From positions 1 through 7,714 of the forward strand of contig JACPXS010000152.1 in assembly GCA_016196415.1 (NCBI GenBank): a DNA stretch of 7,714 nucleotides. Direction: 5' to 3'. Both the position numbers and the translations under genes were made by a program. Each line of letters opens with the position of its first letter. Within the stretch, counting starts at the first letter, position 1. Of this stretch, positions 1 to 5,332 are shown piece after piece. Under the pieces are notes generated by a model that ran no database searches, was not told where the DNA came from, and worked only from the letters and a program-made list of their open reading frames with translations. Source of the stretch: Candidatus Omnitrophota bacterium. GTDB lineage: Bacteria > Omnitrophota > Koll11 > Aquiviventales > Aquiviventaceae.

Positions 1-163
1 ACGGGCGCCCAATGAGTTCCGTTTACTGCTCTCTGCAACGTAGGGTTGTGCCACACCTTACTCATGTCGAGTGTTGGGAGATAGTATAACCCAGCCGACT
101 TGCAACCCTCCAAGCAAATGGTAAGATGGGACTGGCCATCAAACGCATGAGAGGTGTAAACGG
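1..163. other. 5' region without an assigned gene
   Basis: No convincing gene is seen here. A minus-strand reading frame opens with ATG at 65-63 and runs off the left edge for 21 codons (MSKVWHNPTLQRAVNG...). It lacks a Shine-Dalgarno sequence and is too short to judge; it could be the start of a divergent gene. On the plus strand a frame ending at TAG 41-43 could equally be the tail of an upstream gene. The part nearest 164 holds the leader of the first plus-strand gene, including AGAGGTG just before the start codon. Confidence 0.4.
85..90 (+). promoter_or_regulatory. possible -10 box (TATAAC) for the membrane protein/protease pair
   Basis: TATAAC matches the sigma-70 -10 consensus in five of six positions and sits in a locally A/T-richer patch, about 75 bp before the first plus-strand start codon. 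No good -35 hexamer lies at 16-18 bp (the base run there is TCATGT), so this is weak. On the opposite strand the same patch reads TATACT (88-83), so it could instead serve a divergent gene to the left. Confidence 0.2.
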
Positions 164-421
164 ATGACGATTCCCACCGGACCGCCGCAAGTCAACAAGT
201 GGTACCACAACATCTGGTTTGTGCTGTTCATGCTCTTTTTTGTCCTCGGGCCGTTCGGCTTGCCGCTCGTCTGGAAGAATCCCCGGTTCTCCCGCGCGCT
301 CAAGGTGGCGCTCACTGTCGCCATGGTGTTGTATACCCTCCTGCTCGTCGAGTTGACGGTCCGCGCCGTCCGCGCCGTCATGGGAGAAATCAATCAGTTC
401 AATTCAACCCTCCAGTTCTGA
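164..421 (+). CDS. small two-helix membrane protein, function unknown
   Basis: An 85-residue protein with two clear hydrophobic segments, about residues 17-36 and 46-66. They are joined by a short basic loop (WKNPRFSR, 37-44) that should face the cytoplasm by the positive-inside rule, placing both ends outside. The first helix carries a VLGPFGLPLVW run with Gly and Pro kinks, which looks like a conserved family signature rather than random hydrophobic sequence. The start is supported by AGAGGTG about 7 bases upstream. The stop TGA shares one base with the ATG of the M48 protease gene, so the two are probably translated together. I do not recognise a function. It could be a membrane partner or regulator of the protease, but that rests only on position. 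It has no catalytic motif and no signal-peptidase site. Confidence 0.8.
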   Translation: MTIPTGPPQVNKWYHNIWFVLFMLFFVLGPFGLPLVWKNPRFSRALKVALTVAMVLYTLLLVELTVRAVRAVMGEINQFNSTLQF

Positions 422-1203
422 TGGATGGGCGGTGGTGTCCCGTGCTGTCGCTGTTGGTGGCCGGCTGTGTGCGCAGCAACTTCAACCTCGCTACCCAACA
501 GGAAGAATACACGATCACCTCGACCGAGAAAGAGGTGGAGCTCGGACGCAAGCTGGCGCACCGAATCGAACGGGAACTCACCGTCGTCGCGGATGAGCCC
601 CTGCAGATGCGGGTCCGGTCAATCGGGGAGCGGATCGCCGCCGTCTGCGATCGGAAGGAACTGATCTACCATTTCGCGGTCGTTGAAGACAAAGAGGTCA
701 ATGCCTTCTCCCTGCCCGGCGGATACGTGTTCATCAACGACGGGCTCATCAAGCGCACCGCAGGTGATGATGAGTTGGCGGGGGTGATCGCGCATGAGGT
801 CGCGCATATTGCCGCGCGCCACGCCGTCAAGCGCTATGAGAGCAGTGTGGGGATGCAGATCGTGCAGCTCGCCACGCTGGCGGCCCGACAACGGGGAGCG
901 GCCCAAGGGGTGAGCGTGGCGATGCAGGCCGCGCAACTCGCCTACGCGAGATCGGATGAGCTTGAAGCCGACCGGCTAGCCGTCAAGTACATGGCGGCGG
1001 CTGGGTTTGCTCCCAAGGCGATGCTCGCGTTCCTGGAAAAACTCCACAGCCTGGATTGGGAGACACCCCATTACCTGCCTCGCGGCGTCGTGCGCCCGCA
1101 CTACGCGATGACCCACCCGTATGTCCCGGAGCGAATCCGCGCCGTCAAGGAGGAGCTCTTTGGGGTGGCGGACTATCTGGATTACCTGAACAGCCCCAAC
1201 TAG
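421..1203 (+). CDS. M48-family zinc metalloprotease, predicted lipoprotein
   Basis: Probably cleaves or helps turn over misfolded envelope proteins, as known for BepA/YfgC- and LoiP-type M48 proteases. The 260-residue product begins with a short signal (Arg4, then a hydrophobic run) ending in the lipobox V-A-G-Cys16, so it should be lipid-anchored outside the inner membrane. The zinc site is HEVAH at residues 125-129, with the third ligand glutamate in ELEAD (180-184). A conserved THP...RI segment (His232-Pro233) near the C-terminus is typical of the family. There is no TPR domain, unlike BepA, so it is a stand-alone catalytic unit. The frame is open upstream to position 199, but that part is read in another frame as the membrane protein. 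The ATG at 421 gives the lipobox and overlaps the upstream stop as TGATG. No Shine-Dalgarno is seen, which fits translational coupling. The substrate is not deducible. Confidence 0.93.
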   Translation: MDGRWCPVLSLLVAGCVRSNFNLATQQEEYTITSTEKEVELGRKLAHRIERELTVVADEPLQMRVRSIGERIAAVCDRKELIYHFAVVEDKEVNAFSLPGGYVFINDGLIKRTAGDDELAGVIAHEVAHIAARHAVKRYESSVGMQIVQLATLAARQRGAAQGVSVAMQAAQLAYARSDELEADRLAVKYMAAAGFAPKAMLAFLEKLHSLDWETPHYLPRGVVRPHYAMTHPYVPERIRAVKEELFGVADYLDYLNSPN

Positions 1204-1225
1204 TGGTTCAGTGGCTGAGTGACTA
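1202..1225 (+). repeat. degenerate octamer tandem repeat, left arm
   Basis: Three adjacent 8-base units read AGTGGTTC, AGTGGCTG, AGTGACTA, with consensus AGTGRYTN. The first unit overlaps the TAG stop (1201-1203) of the protease gene. A matching array lies in inverted orientation at 1378-1409. Confidence 0.6.
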
Positions 1226-1258
1226 AGAGCGCCTATCAACATGACTGCGGGGCGCTCT
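1226..1258. terminator. perfect 8-bp hairpin in the convergent gap; possible terminator without a U tract
   Basis: AGAGCGCC (1226-1233) is perfectly inverted at 1251-1258 (GGCGCTCT) across a 17-base loop. It lies 23 bp after the protease stop codon, as a terminator stem would. However, neither strand has a run of T after the stem, so intrinsic termination is uncertain. It could equally be part of the repeat element or an mRNA 3'-end protecting hairpin. Confidence 0.35.
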
Positions 1259-1268
1259 CGGTGAAGGC

Positions 1269-1322
1269 TGGAGGGTGAAGACCTCGCTCCGTCGCTCGAT
1301 CCCCTGCCCCCTTGACCCTCCA
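1269..1322. repeat. imperfect inverted repeat, 12-bp arms
   Basis: TGGAGGGTGAAG (1269-1280) and CTTGACCCTCCA (1311-1322) pair at 11 of 12 positions around a 30-base spacer. The right arm is embedded in the G-rich heptamer run of the minus strand. Confidence 0.6.
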
Positions 1323-1332
1323 CCCTGCACCC
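1307..1332 (-). repeat. G-rich heptamer repeat with G-quadruplex pattern
   Basis: Read on the minus strand, four G tracts (3, 3, 3 and 5 Gs) are separated by three 4-base loops (TGCA, TGGA, TCAA). They form tandem 7-base units GGGTGCA, GGGTGGA, GGGTCAA, followed by GGGGGCA. This meets the usual G3+ N1-7 rule for a quadruplex. It would lie in the RNA about 70 bases after the stop of the tautomerase gene. Confidence 0.6.
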
Positions 1333-1350
1333 AGAGCAGATCGCTGCTCT
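1333..1350. repeat. perfect 7-bp hairpin with 4-base loop
   Basis: AGAGCAG (1333-1339) and CTGCTCT (1344-1350) are perfectly complementary around ATCG. On either strand it could mark a transcript end of the convergent operons, but no U tract follows in either direction. Confidence 0.5.
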
Positions 1351-1377
1351 AAGTAACCAGGGACTGGAAGGGTTCTT

Positions 1378-1409
1378 CGGCCACGTAGCCACTGGGCTAC
1401 TCAGCCACG
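1378..1409 (-). repeat. degenerate octamer tandem repeat, right arm (inverted)
   Basis: On the minus strand four adjacent 8-base units read CGTGGCTG, AGTAGCCC, AGTGGCTA, CGTGGCCG, related to the AGTGGCTG unit of 1210-1217. Within them GTAGCC (1385-1390) and GGCTAC (1395-1400) form a perfect 6-bp hairpin. The first unit supplies the TGA stop (1403-1401) and last codons of the tautomerase gene. Confidence 0.6.
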
Positions 1410-1601
1410 AGCGGGGGTGTTTTCTGCGAGCAGGCGGCCGGCCATCGCCCAATCCGATCGCTTCACATCTCGGAAGACGATCCAAACCTGGTCCTTGGAC
1501 ACCTTCGCCACATCCACGAAGGCGTTGGTGATCGCTTCAGCGAGTCGGGCTTTCTGTTGGGGGGTGCGTCCTTCAATCCACTCGACGCTCACTATGGGCA
1601 T
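1401..1601 (-). CDS. 4-oxalocrotonate tautomerase-family protein
   Basis: A 66-residue protein of the tautomerase fold, normally an oligomer of small beta-alpha-beta units using the N-terminal proline as catalytic base. It starts M-P-I-V, so removal of Met would expose Pro1, and the following EGR places Arg11 as in classical 4-OT. Counting from Pro1, the position of Arg39 in Pseudomonas 4-OT is Trp39 (VWIVFRD) and that of Phe50 is Trp50. The substrate is therefore probably not 4-oxalocrotonate, and no aromatic-degradation genes are nearby. GGAGGA lies 7 bases before ATG. It is the last gene of the folate operon, 72 bp after folC. The C-terminal residues ARG and the stop fall in an octamer repeat. 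The family call is firm; the physiological reaction is unknown. Confidence 0.85.
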   Translation of the reverse strand: MPIVSVEWIEGRTPQQKARLAEAITNAFVDVAKVSKDQVWIVFRDVKRSDWAMAGRLLAENTPARG

Positions 1602-1673
1602 TGGGCAGTCCTCCGTCCCGATGAAGATCGCGCCACCTCACACGCGAAAGACAGCGCCGATCCAGTTGCTCCG

Positions 1674-3056
1674 TCAGGCCCCAACCGGTGCGCGCTGTGG
1701 CCGGACGTGAGCGCGGCGCAGCGCTGCTCGAAGTTCTCCGACCAGAAAGAGCGATCCGGTCACCACGATCGCATCGCGAGGCGATACCGCGTTCAGCAGG
1801 TAGGTGTAGGCGTCCGCGGGATCGGACATCACATGCACATCTGAACAGGAGCTCGCCAGGCGCCTGGCGAGCTCCACCGGATCCAGCGCGCGGGGGTGCC
1901 GGCTCTTGGTGCACGTGGCGCTGATCGCCAACCCGCCGAGCACCTGCCCCACCTCCTCCACCAACTTATCCGCGGACATGCCCATTAAGAGGTGGATGGT
2001 GCGGCCTGGACAGAGCTCGGTGAGGGCCTGGGCCACCGCAGCTGCGGCGTGGGGGTTATGCGCGCCATCCATGATCACCAGCGGCGAGTCGTTGACGACC
2101 TCGAGCCGTCCAGGCCACGCCACTCGGGCGAGTCCGCGCTCGACGATCGAAGAGGGAACGCCCGCGCTCGAGAGGGCTTCGAGGGCGCCGATCGCCGCCG
2201 CCGCGTTCTGCGCTTGATGGCGCCCGATGAGGGGCAACTCCAGCGACTCATAGACCCCCCGCAGCCCCGTGACGGAGATCTGCAACCCCTCGAGGCTATG
2301 ATTATGGACGGACACGGTGAGCTCTTGGCCGCAGCGCAGGAGGGGGGCCCCGAGGGACTCGCACCTCGCCTGGAGCACTTCCTCAACTTCATCAGATTGC
2401 GGCGCGCTGATGACCAGGTGGCTTGCCTTGATGATCCCGGATTTTTCTTGGGCGATGAGCGCGGGACTTGATCCAAGGACATCGGCATGATCCACATCAA
2501 TGGGGGCGATCACGGAGACGGCCTGATCCACCACATTGGTGGCATCCAGCCGCCCTCCGAGCCCGACCTCCAGCACGGCCACATCGATCTGACGCGCATT
2601 GAAATAGACAAACGTGGCGGCCGTTAGAACTTCAAAATAGGTGGGGGGGTGCTCCGGTGACTCGCGGCGCATCTGCTCCAGCACGGGCTTGAGCTGCTGG
2701 ATCAGATCGGCGAACTCCGTTTCTCCAATCCAGTCCGCGCCATGCGCACCCTCCTCAGCCCGAGGCCCTGACGTCCATACCCTGATCCGCTCGCGCAGGT
2801 GCTCAAGGTGGGGCGAGGTGTAGAGGCCAACCCGCAGCGCGCTCTCCCGTAACATGGCATAGAGCATCGCGCAGATGGAGCCCTTCCCGTTCGTGCCGGT
2901 CACCAGGATCGAACGGAATCGTCGCTGCGGATCCCCCAAGCACTGACATAACCGTCGCATCCGGTCCAGCCGGACGTCGCGCATGGCCTGCGGGTCGTGG
3001 CTGCGCTCGTAATTGACGAACGAACCCAGATACGCCACCGCGTCGCGATACGTCAT
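1674..3056 (-). CDS. folC: bifunctional dihydrofolate synthase / folylpolyglutamate synthase
   Basis: Adds L-glutamate to dihydropteroate to make dihydrofolate, then extends the polyglutamate tail of reduced folates, using ATP in the cytoplasm. The 460-residue product is a Mur-ligase relative. It has the P-loop GTNGKGS at 54-60, TSPHL at 80-84, EVGLGGRLDATN at 163-174, DVDH at 187-190, EKSGI at 204-208 (Lys205 is the likely carbamylated lysine) and DGAHN at 330-334 at the start of the C-terminal domain. A short insert (about 98-110, Gly/Glu-rich) sits before the EFADL helix. The frame is open up to 3281, but the ATG at 3056 (MTYRDAV) gives the normal family N-terminus, has GAGGGAGG directly upstream, and leaves the preceding gene free of overlap. 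It lies 19 bp downstream of that gene, in the folate operon. Whether both activities are present cannot be proved from motifs alone, but this is the usual bacterial form. Confidence 0.95.
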   Translation of the reverse strand: MTYRDAVAYLGSFVNYERSHDPQAMRDVRLDRMRRLCQCLGDPQRRFRSILVTGTNGKGSICAMLYAMLRESALRVGLYTSPHLEHLRERIRVWTSGPRAEEGAHGADWIGETEFADLIQQLKPVLEQMRRESPEHPPTYFEVLTAATFVYFNARQIDVAVLEVGLGGRLDATNVVDQAVSVIAPIDVDHADVLGSSPALIAQEKSGIIKASHLVISAPQSDEVEEVLQARCESLGAPLLRCGQELTVSVHNHSLEGLQISVTGLRGVYESLELPLIGRHQAQNAAAAIGALEALSSAGVPSSIVERGLARVAWPGRLEVVNDSPLVIMDGAHNPHAAAAVAQALTELCPGRTIHLLMGMSADKLVEEVGQVLGGLAISATCTKSRHPRALDPVELARRLASSCSDVHVMSDPADAYTYLLNAVSPRDAIVVTGSLFLVGELRAALRRAHVRPQRAPVGA

Positions 3057-3075
3057 CGGCCTCCCTCGCCGTACG

Positions 3076-3615
3076 TCATGAGCCTTGTTGACGCTTTCGC
3101 CACGATTCCAGAATCCGCCGCAGGTCGCCTTCGGCTGATCGAACCACCAGGGCGCCGACCAGCAGCAAGAGTGAGAATTGCCAGGCGTCCTCCGGCCCGA
3201 CCACCAGCCCGGTCTTGATGTCTTCGGCCATCGTGAGCTGGTGGGTGAACTGGTCGATCGCGCGCTGAAGCGAGCCCTCAACCATGTCCAACGAGGACAC
3301 GTGGTGGCGGTACTTCAGCGAAGGAAATTGAATCCCGCGGACGAGGAGGAACGTGGCGACCGCATCCTCGCTGACATGCAATTCGGTCTCGAAGTCGAAT
3401 CCCTCGAACTGCGGCGAAAACTGGGGCAGGATGATCGACGGCCGTTCAATGAGCACGTGGCCCTTGCGCACGATGGTGTCGCCCACGTTGAGCGAGGACT
3501 CCCCGAGAAAAATGTACGGCACGACCGTCGTGTCAAACGTGGCCAGATCCTGCAGTTGCATCCGCACGATCTCGGTGTGCTTACGCGCTTTGTCCCACAA
3601 GGCTTGGATGTCCAT
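3076..3615 (-). CDS. conserved-looking hypothetical protein inside the folate operon
   Basis: A 179-residue protein that I cannot assign. It begins MDIQALWDKARKHTEIV, a probable helix. A beta-rich part follows (about 35-60) with the pattern VGDTIVRKGHVLIERPSIILP, which resembles a small barrel or hammerhead segment. An acidic FEGFDFETELHV stretch comes next, then a mainly helical second half. Residues about 140-160 (GPEDAWQFSLLLLVGALVVRSA) hold a hydrophobic run that could be a buried helix or a weak membrane anchor. No nucleotide-binding or metal motif is visible and there is no signal peptide. An in-frame ATG at 3648 would add 11 residues but lacks a ribosome site; the ATG at 3615 has GGTGAG 4 bases upstream and is preferred. 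Its place between purH and folC (90 bp and 19 bp gaps, same strand) suggests it is co-transcribed with folate and purine genes. A role linked to folate is inference only. Confidence 0.8.
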   Translation of the reverse strand: MDIQALWDKARKHTEIVRMQLQDLATFDTTVVPYIFLGESSLNVGDTIVRKGHVLIERPSIILPQFSPQFEGFDFETELHVSEDAVATFLLVRGIQFPSLKYRHHVSSLDMVEGSLQRAIDQFTHQLTMAEDIKTGLVVGPEDAWQFSLLLLVGALVVRSAEGDLRRILESWRKRQQGS

Positions 3616-3705
3616 AGAACTCACCGTCTCAGGATACGGCCCCGTCATCCGGCACGGCCCGCCGGGCCCTCCTGCGCGTGCGTGGCATCGCCGTCTCCGG
3701 AACCG
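3616..3705 (-). other. purH to hypothetical gene spacer with GC-rich palindromes
   Basis: This 90-bp spacer holds overlapping GC-rich inverted repeats, including a 5-bp CCGGC/GCCGG stem and GGCCCG/CGGGCC (about 3648-3672). They could form alternative hairpins but have no U tract. A 10-base near-repeat, GAGACGGCGA (3697-3688) and GAGACGGTGA (3630-3621), brackets the spacer; the second copy includes the GGTGAG ribosome-binding site. No promoter is evident. Confidence 0.3.
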
Positions 3706-5289
3706 TTAGTGGCGGAAATGGCGGAGGCCGGTCACGAGCATGGCGATCCCGGCGCGATCCGCGGCCGAGACCACCTCAGCGTCGCGGAGAGAGCCGCCTG
3801 GCTGAATGACCGCGGTCACCCCCGCTTGGGCGAGCAGGGTCACGCTGTCTGGAAAAGGAAAAAAGCCGTCCGATGCCGCCACGGCGTTCCGACTCCGATC
3901 GCCCGCCTTCTCCAGGGCCAAGCGCACCGATCCGACCCGGCTGGGTTGGCCTTGGCCAATCCCGAGGGTCGCCCGCTCGGAGGCGATGACGATGGCATTG
4001 GACTTGGCGTGCTTGACCGCTTTCCAGGCGAACAGCAAATCATCTCCCTCGCGCTGCGTCGGGACCCGCTTCGTCACCACCCGAACGGGGTCGGCCTCTG
4101 AGGTCAGCCGGTCGGGCTCCTGCAGCACCCACGTTCCCAGCAGGTGGCGCCATTCACAGTCCATCGGAACCGCCGCCGGCCACTGCAGGGTGACCACGCG
4201 GAGGTTCGGCTTCTGCTTGAAGACCGCCGCAGCGTGCGGGTCGACCGACGGAGCCAGGATAACCTCAAGGAACGTCGCGGTCAACTGCTCGGCAAGCGTC
4301 GCGGTGATGGGACGGTTCACCCCCACGACCCCGCCAAACACGGATTCCGCATCGCAGGCATGGGCCCGCTCATAGGCCCGCTCCGGCGCGGGAGCGCTGG
4401 AGAGCCCGCACGGCAACGTATGCTTGATGATCACGCAGGTCGGCTCAGAAAAATCGAGGAGACAGCGCAGGGCGGCGTCGATATCGAGCAGGTTGTTGTA
4501 GGAGAGCTCCTTCCCTTGGAGCTGGCTGAGGGTCTGGAGTCCCCACCCTGGGCCATCGTCGGTCACATACCACGCGCCCCGTTGGTGGGGGTTCTCTCCG
4601 TAGCGCAAGTTCTGGCGCTTGTGAACGCTCACCACGACCTGGTCTGGGCAATCCCCGCTTGTCCCACCGGCCGCGCGAGGATTTCGCGTCGATCCCGAGG
4701 AACGATCGCCGGAGGCCAGGCGGTCGGCAATCAACGCATCGTAGGCGCTGGTGAGACGGAACGCGCTGACGGCAAGCGTTCGGGTGAGCTCGACCGGCAA
4801 GCGACCGCCACCACTCGTCAGCGCCTCGGCCACGGCGGAATATTGCTGCGGCATCGAGACCGCTCCGACGTGCGCAAAATTTTTGGCCGCCGCCCGCAGC
4901 AGCGCAACCCCGCCGATGTCGATCTGCTCGATGGCCTCATCAAGGGACGCGCCGGCGCGTCGGATCGTCTGCTGAAAGGGGTACAGGTTGACGACCACCA
5001 GATCAATGACGCCGCCGGCCCCAACGGCCTGCATGTGCGTGGGATCGTCGCGACGGGCGAGAATGCCGGCGTGAATCTTGGGATGCAACGTCTTCACCCG
5101 CCCATCAAGCTGCTCGGCGATACCGGTGAAGTCCTCGACGCTCCGGACGCGCAGCCCCTGCTTCGCCAGGAACTCCGCCGTGCCGCCCGAGGCGATGAGC
5201 TCAACTCCCAACCCCGCCAGCGCCTTGGCGAAGATCTCCAAGCCGGTCTTATCGTAGCAACTCAACACTGCTCGTTTCACAACAACCAT
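3706..5289 (-). CDS. purH: bifunctional AICAR transformylase / IMP cyclohydrolase
   Basis: Catalyses the last two steps of purine synthesis: formyl transfer from 10-formyl-THF to AICAR, then ring closure to IMP. The 527-residue product has the N-terminal cyclohydrolase domain (DKTG 13-16, ASGGT 33-37, GRVKTLHPKIHAGIL 63-77). A Ser/Gly/Arg-rich linker follows (about 180-215). The transformylase domain contains LRYGENPHQ (228-236), the catalytic Lys289-His290 in KHTLPCG, GIGQGQPSRV, ASDGFFPFPDSV and the terminal TGLRHFRH. The usual KHxNPCG has Leu in place of Asn, and GAGQ/MSRV is GQGQ/PSRV; these are unlikely to abolish activity. GTG codons at 5316, 5310 and 5280 are alternative starts. ATG 5289 is chosen because the family begins close to KRAVLS; none has a good Shine-Dalgarno. 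It uses the cofactor whose supply the neighbouring genes support. Confidence 0.95.
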   Translation of the reverse strand: MVVVKRAVLSCYDKTGLEIFAKALAGLGVELIASGGTAEFLAKQGLRVRSVEDFTGIAEQLDGRVKTLHPKIHAGILARRDDPTHMQAVGAGGVIDLVVVNLYPFQQTIRRAGASLDEAIEQIDIGGVALLRAAAKNFAHVGAVSMPQQYSAVAEALTSGGGRLPVELTRTLAVSAFRLTSAYDALIADRLASGDRSSGSTRNPRAAGGTSGDCPDQVVVSVHKRQNLRYGENPHQRGAWYVTDDGPGWGLQTLSQLQGKELSYNNLLDIDAALRCLLDFSEPTCVIIKHTLPCGLSSAPAPERAYERAHACDAESVFGGVVGVNRPITATLAEQLTATFLEVILAPSVDPHAAAVFKQKPNLRVVTLQWPAAVPMDCEWRHLLGTWVLQEPDRLTSEADPVRVVTKRVPTQREGDDLLFAWKAVKHAKSNAIVIASERATLGIGQGQPSRVGSVRLALEKAGDRSRNAVAASDGFFPFPDSVTLLAQAGVTAVIQPGGSLRDAEVVSAADRAGIAMLVTGLRHFRH

Positions 5290-5302
5290 GGAAACCGTGG
5301 CT

Positions 5303-5332
5303 CGTGTCACATGCACGGGGTCACGTTACACG
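5303..5332 (-). promoter_or_regulatory. hairpin between pabC-like gene and purH
   Basis: In minus-strand RNA, 5332-5322 (CGTGTAACGTG) pairs with 5313-5303 (CAUGUGACACG) through nine Watson-Crick pairs and one G-U pair, with one mismatch and an 8-base loop. The stem covers the stop codon of the pabC-like gene and ends 13 bases before the purH ATG. It could affect coupling or RNA stability between the two genes. No U tract follows, so it is not a standard terminator. Confidence 0.4.

Noticed and set aside
1..65. Minus-strand frame from ATG 65 leaving the left edge
   Set aside because: Only 21 codons are visible, there is no Shine-Dalgarno, and codon use is not distinctive; not enough to call a gene.
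199..420. Upstream in-frame extension of the M48 protease
   Set aside because: This part is read in another frame as a convincing two-helix membrane protein, and the extension would bury the lipoprotein signal that begins at 421.
1202..1409. CRISPR array or insertion sequence in the repeat-rich gap
   Set aside because: Units are 7-8 bases, degenerate and without spacers of constant length, and there is no transposase frame or target-site duplication.
3049..3079. Direct repeat TACGTCAT at 3049-3056 and 3072-3079 around the folC start
   Set aside because: Only 8 bases and two copies; explained by the ATGACGTA sequence at the folC start and chance. No attachment site or transposition mark nearby.
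3057..3281. N-terminal extension of folC
   Set aside because: It overlaps the end of the upstream gene, has an Arg/Ser/Trp-rich out-of-frame composition, and FolC proteins start close to the chosen ATG, which has a Shine-Dalgarno.
3178..4101. Long plus-strand open frame (307 codons) opposite the unknown gene and purH
   Set aside because: It lies antisense to the 179-residue gene and purH, spans the spacer between them, and is rich in Arg/His/Gly/Pro as expected for the reverse of high-GC coding DNA. The opposite strand has strong PurH motifs.
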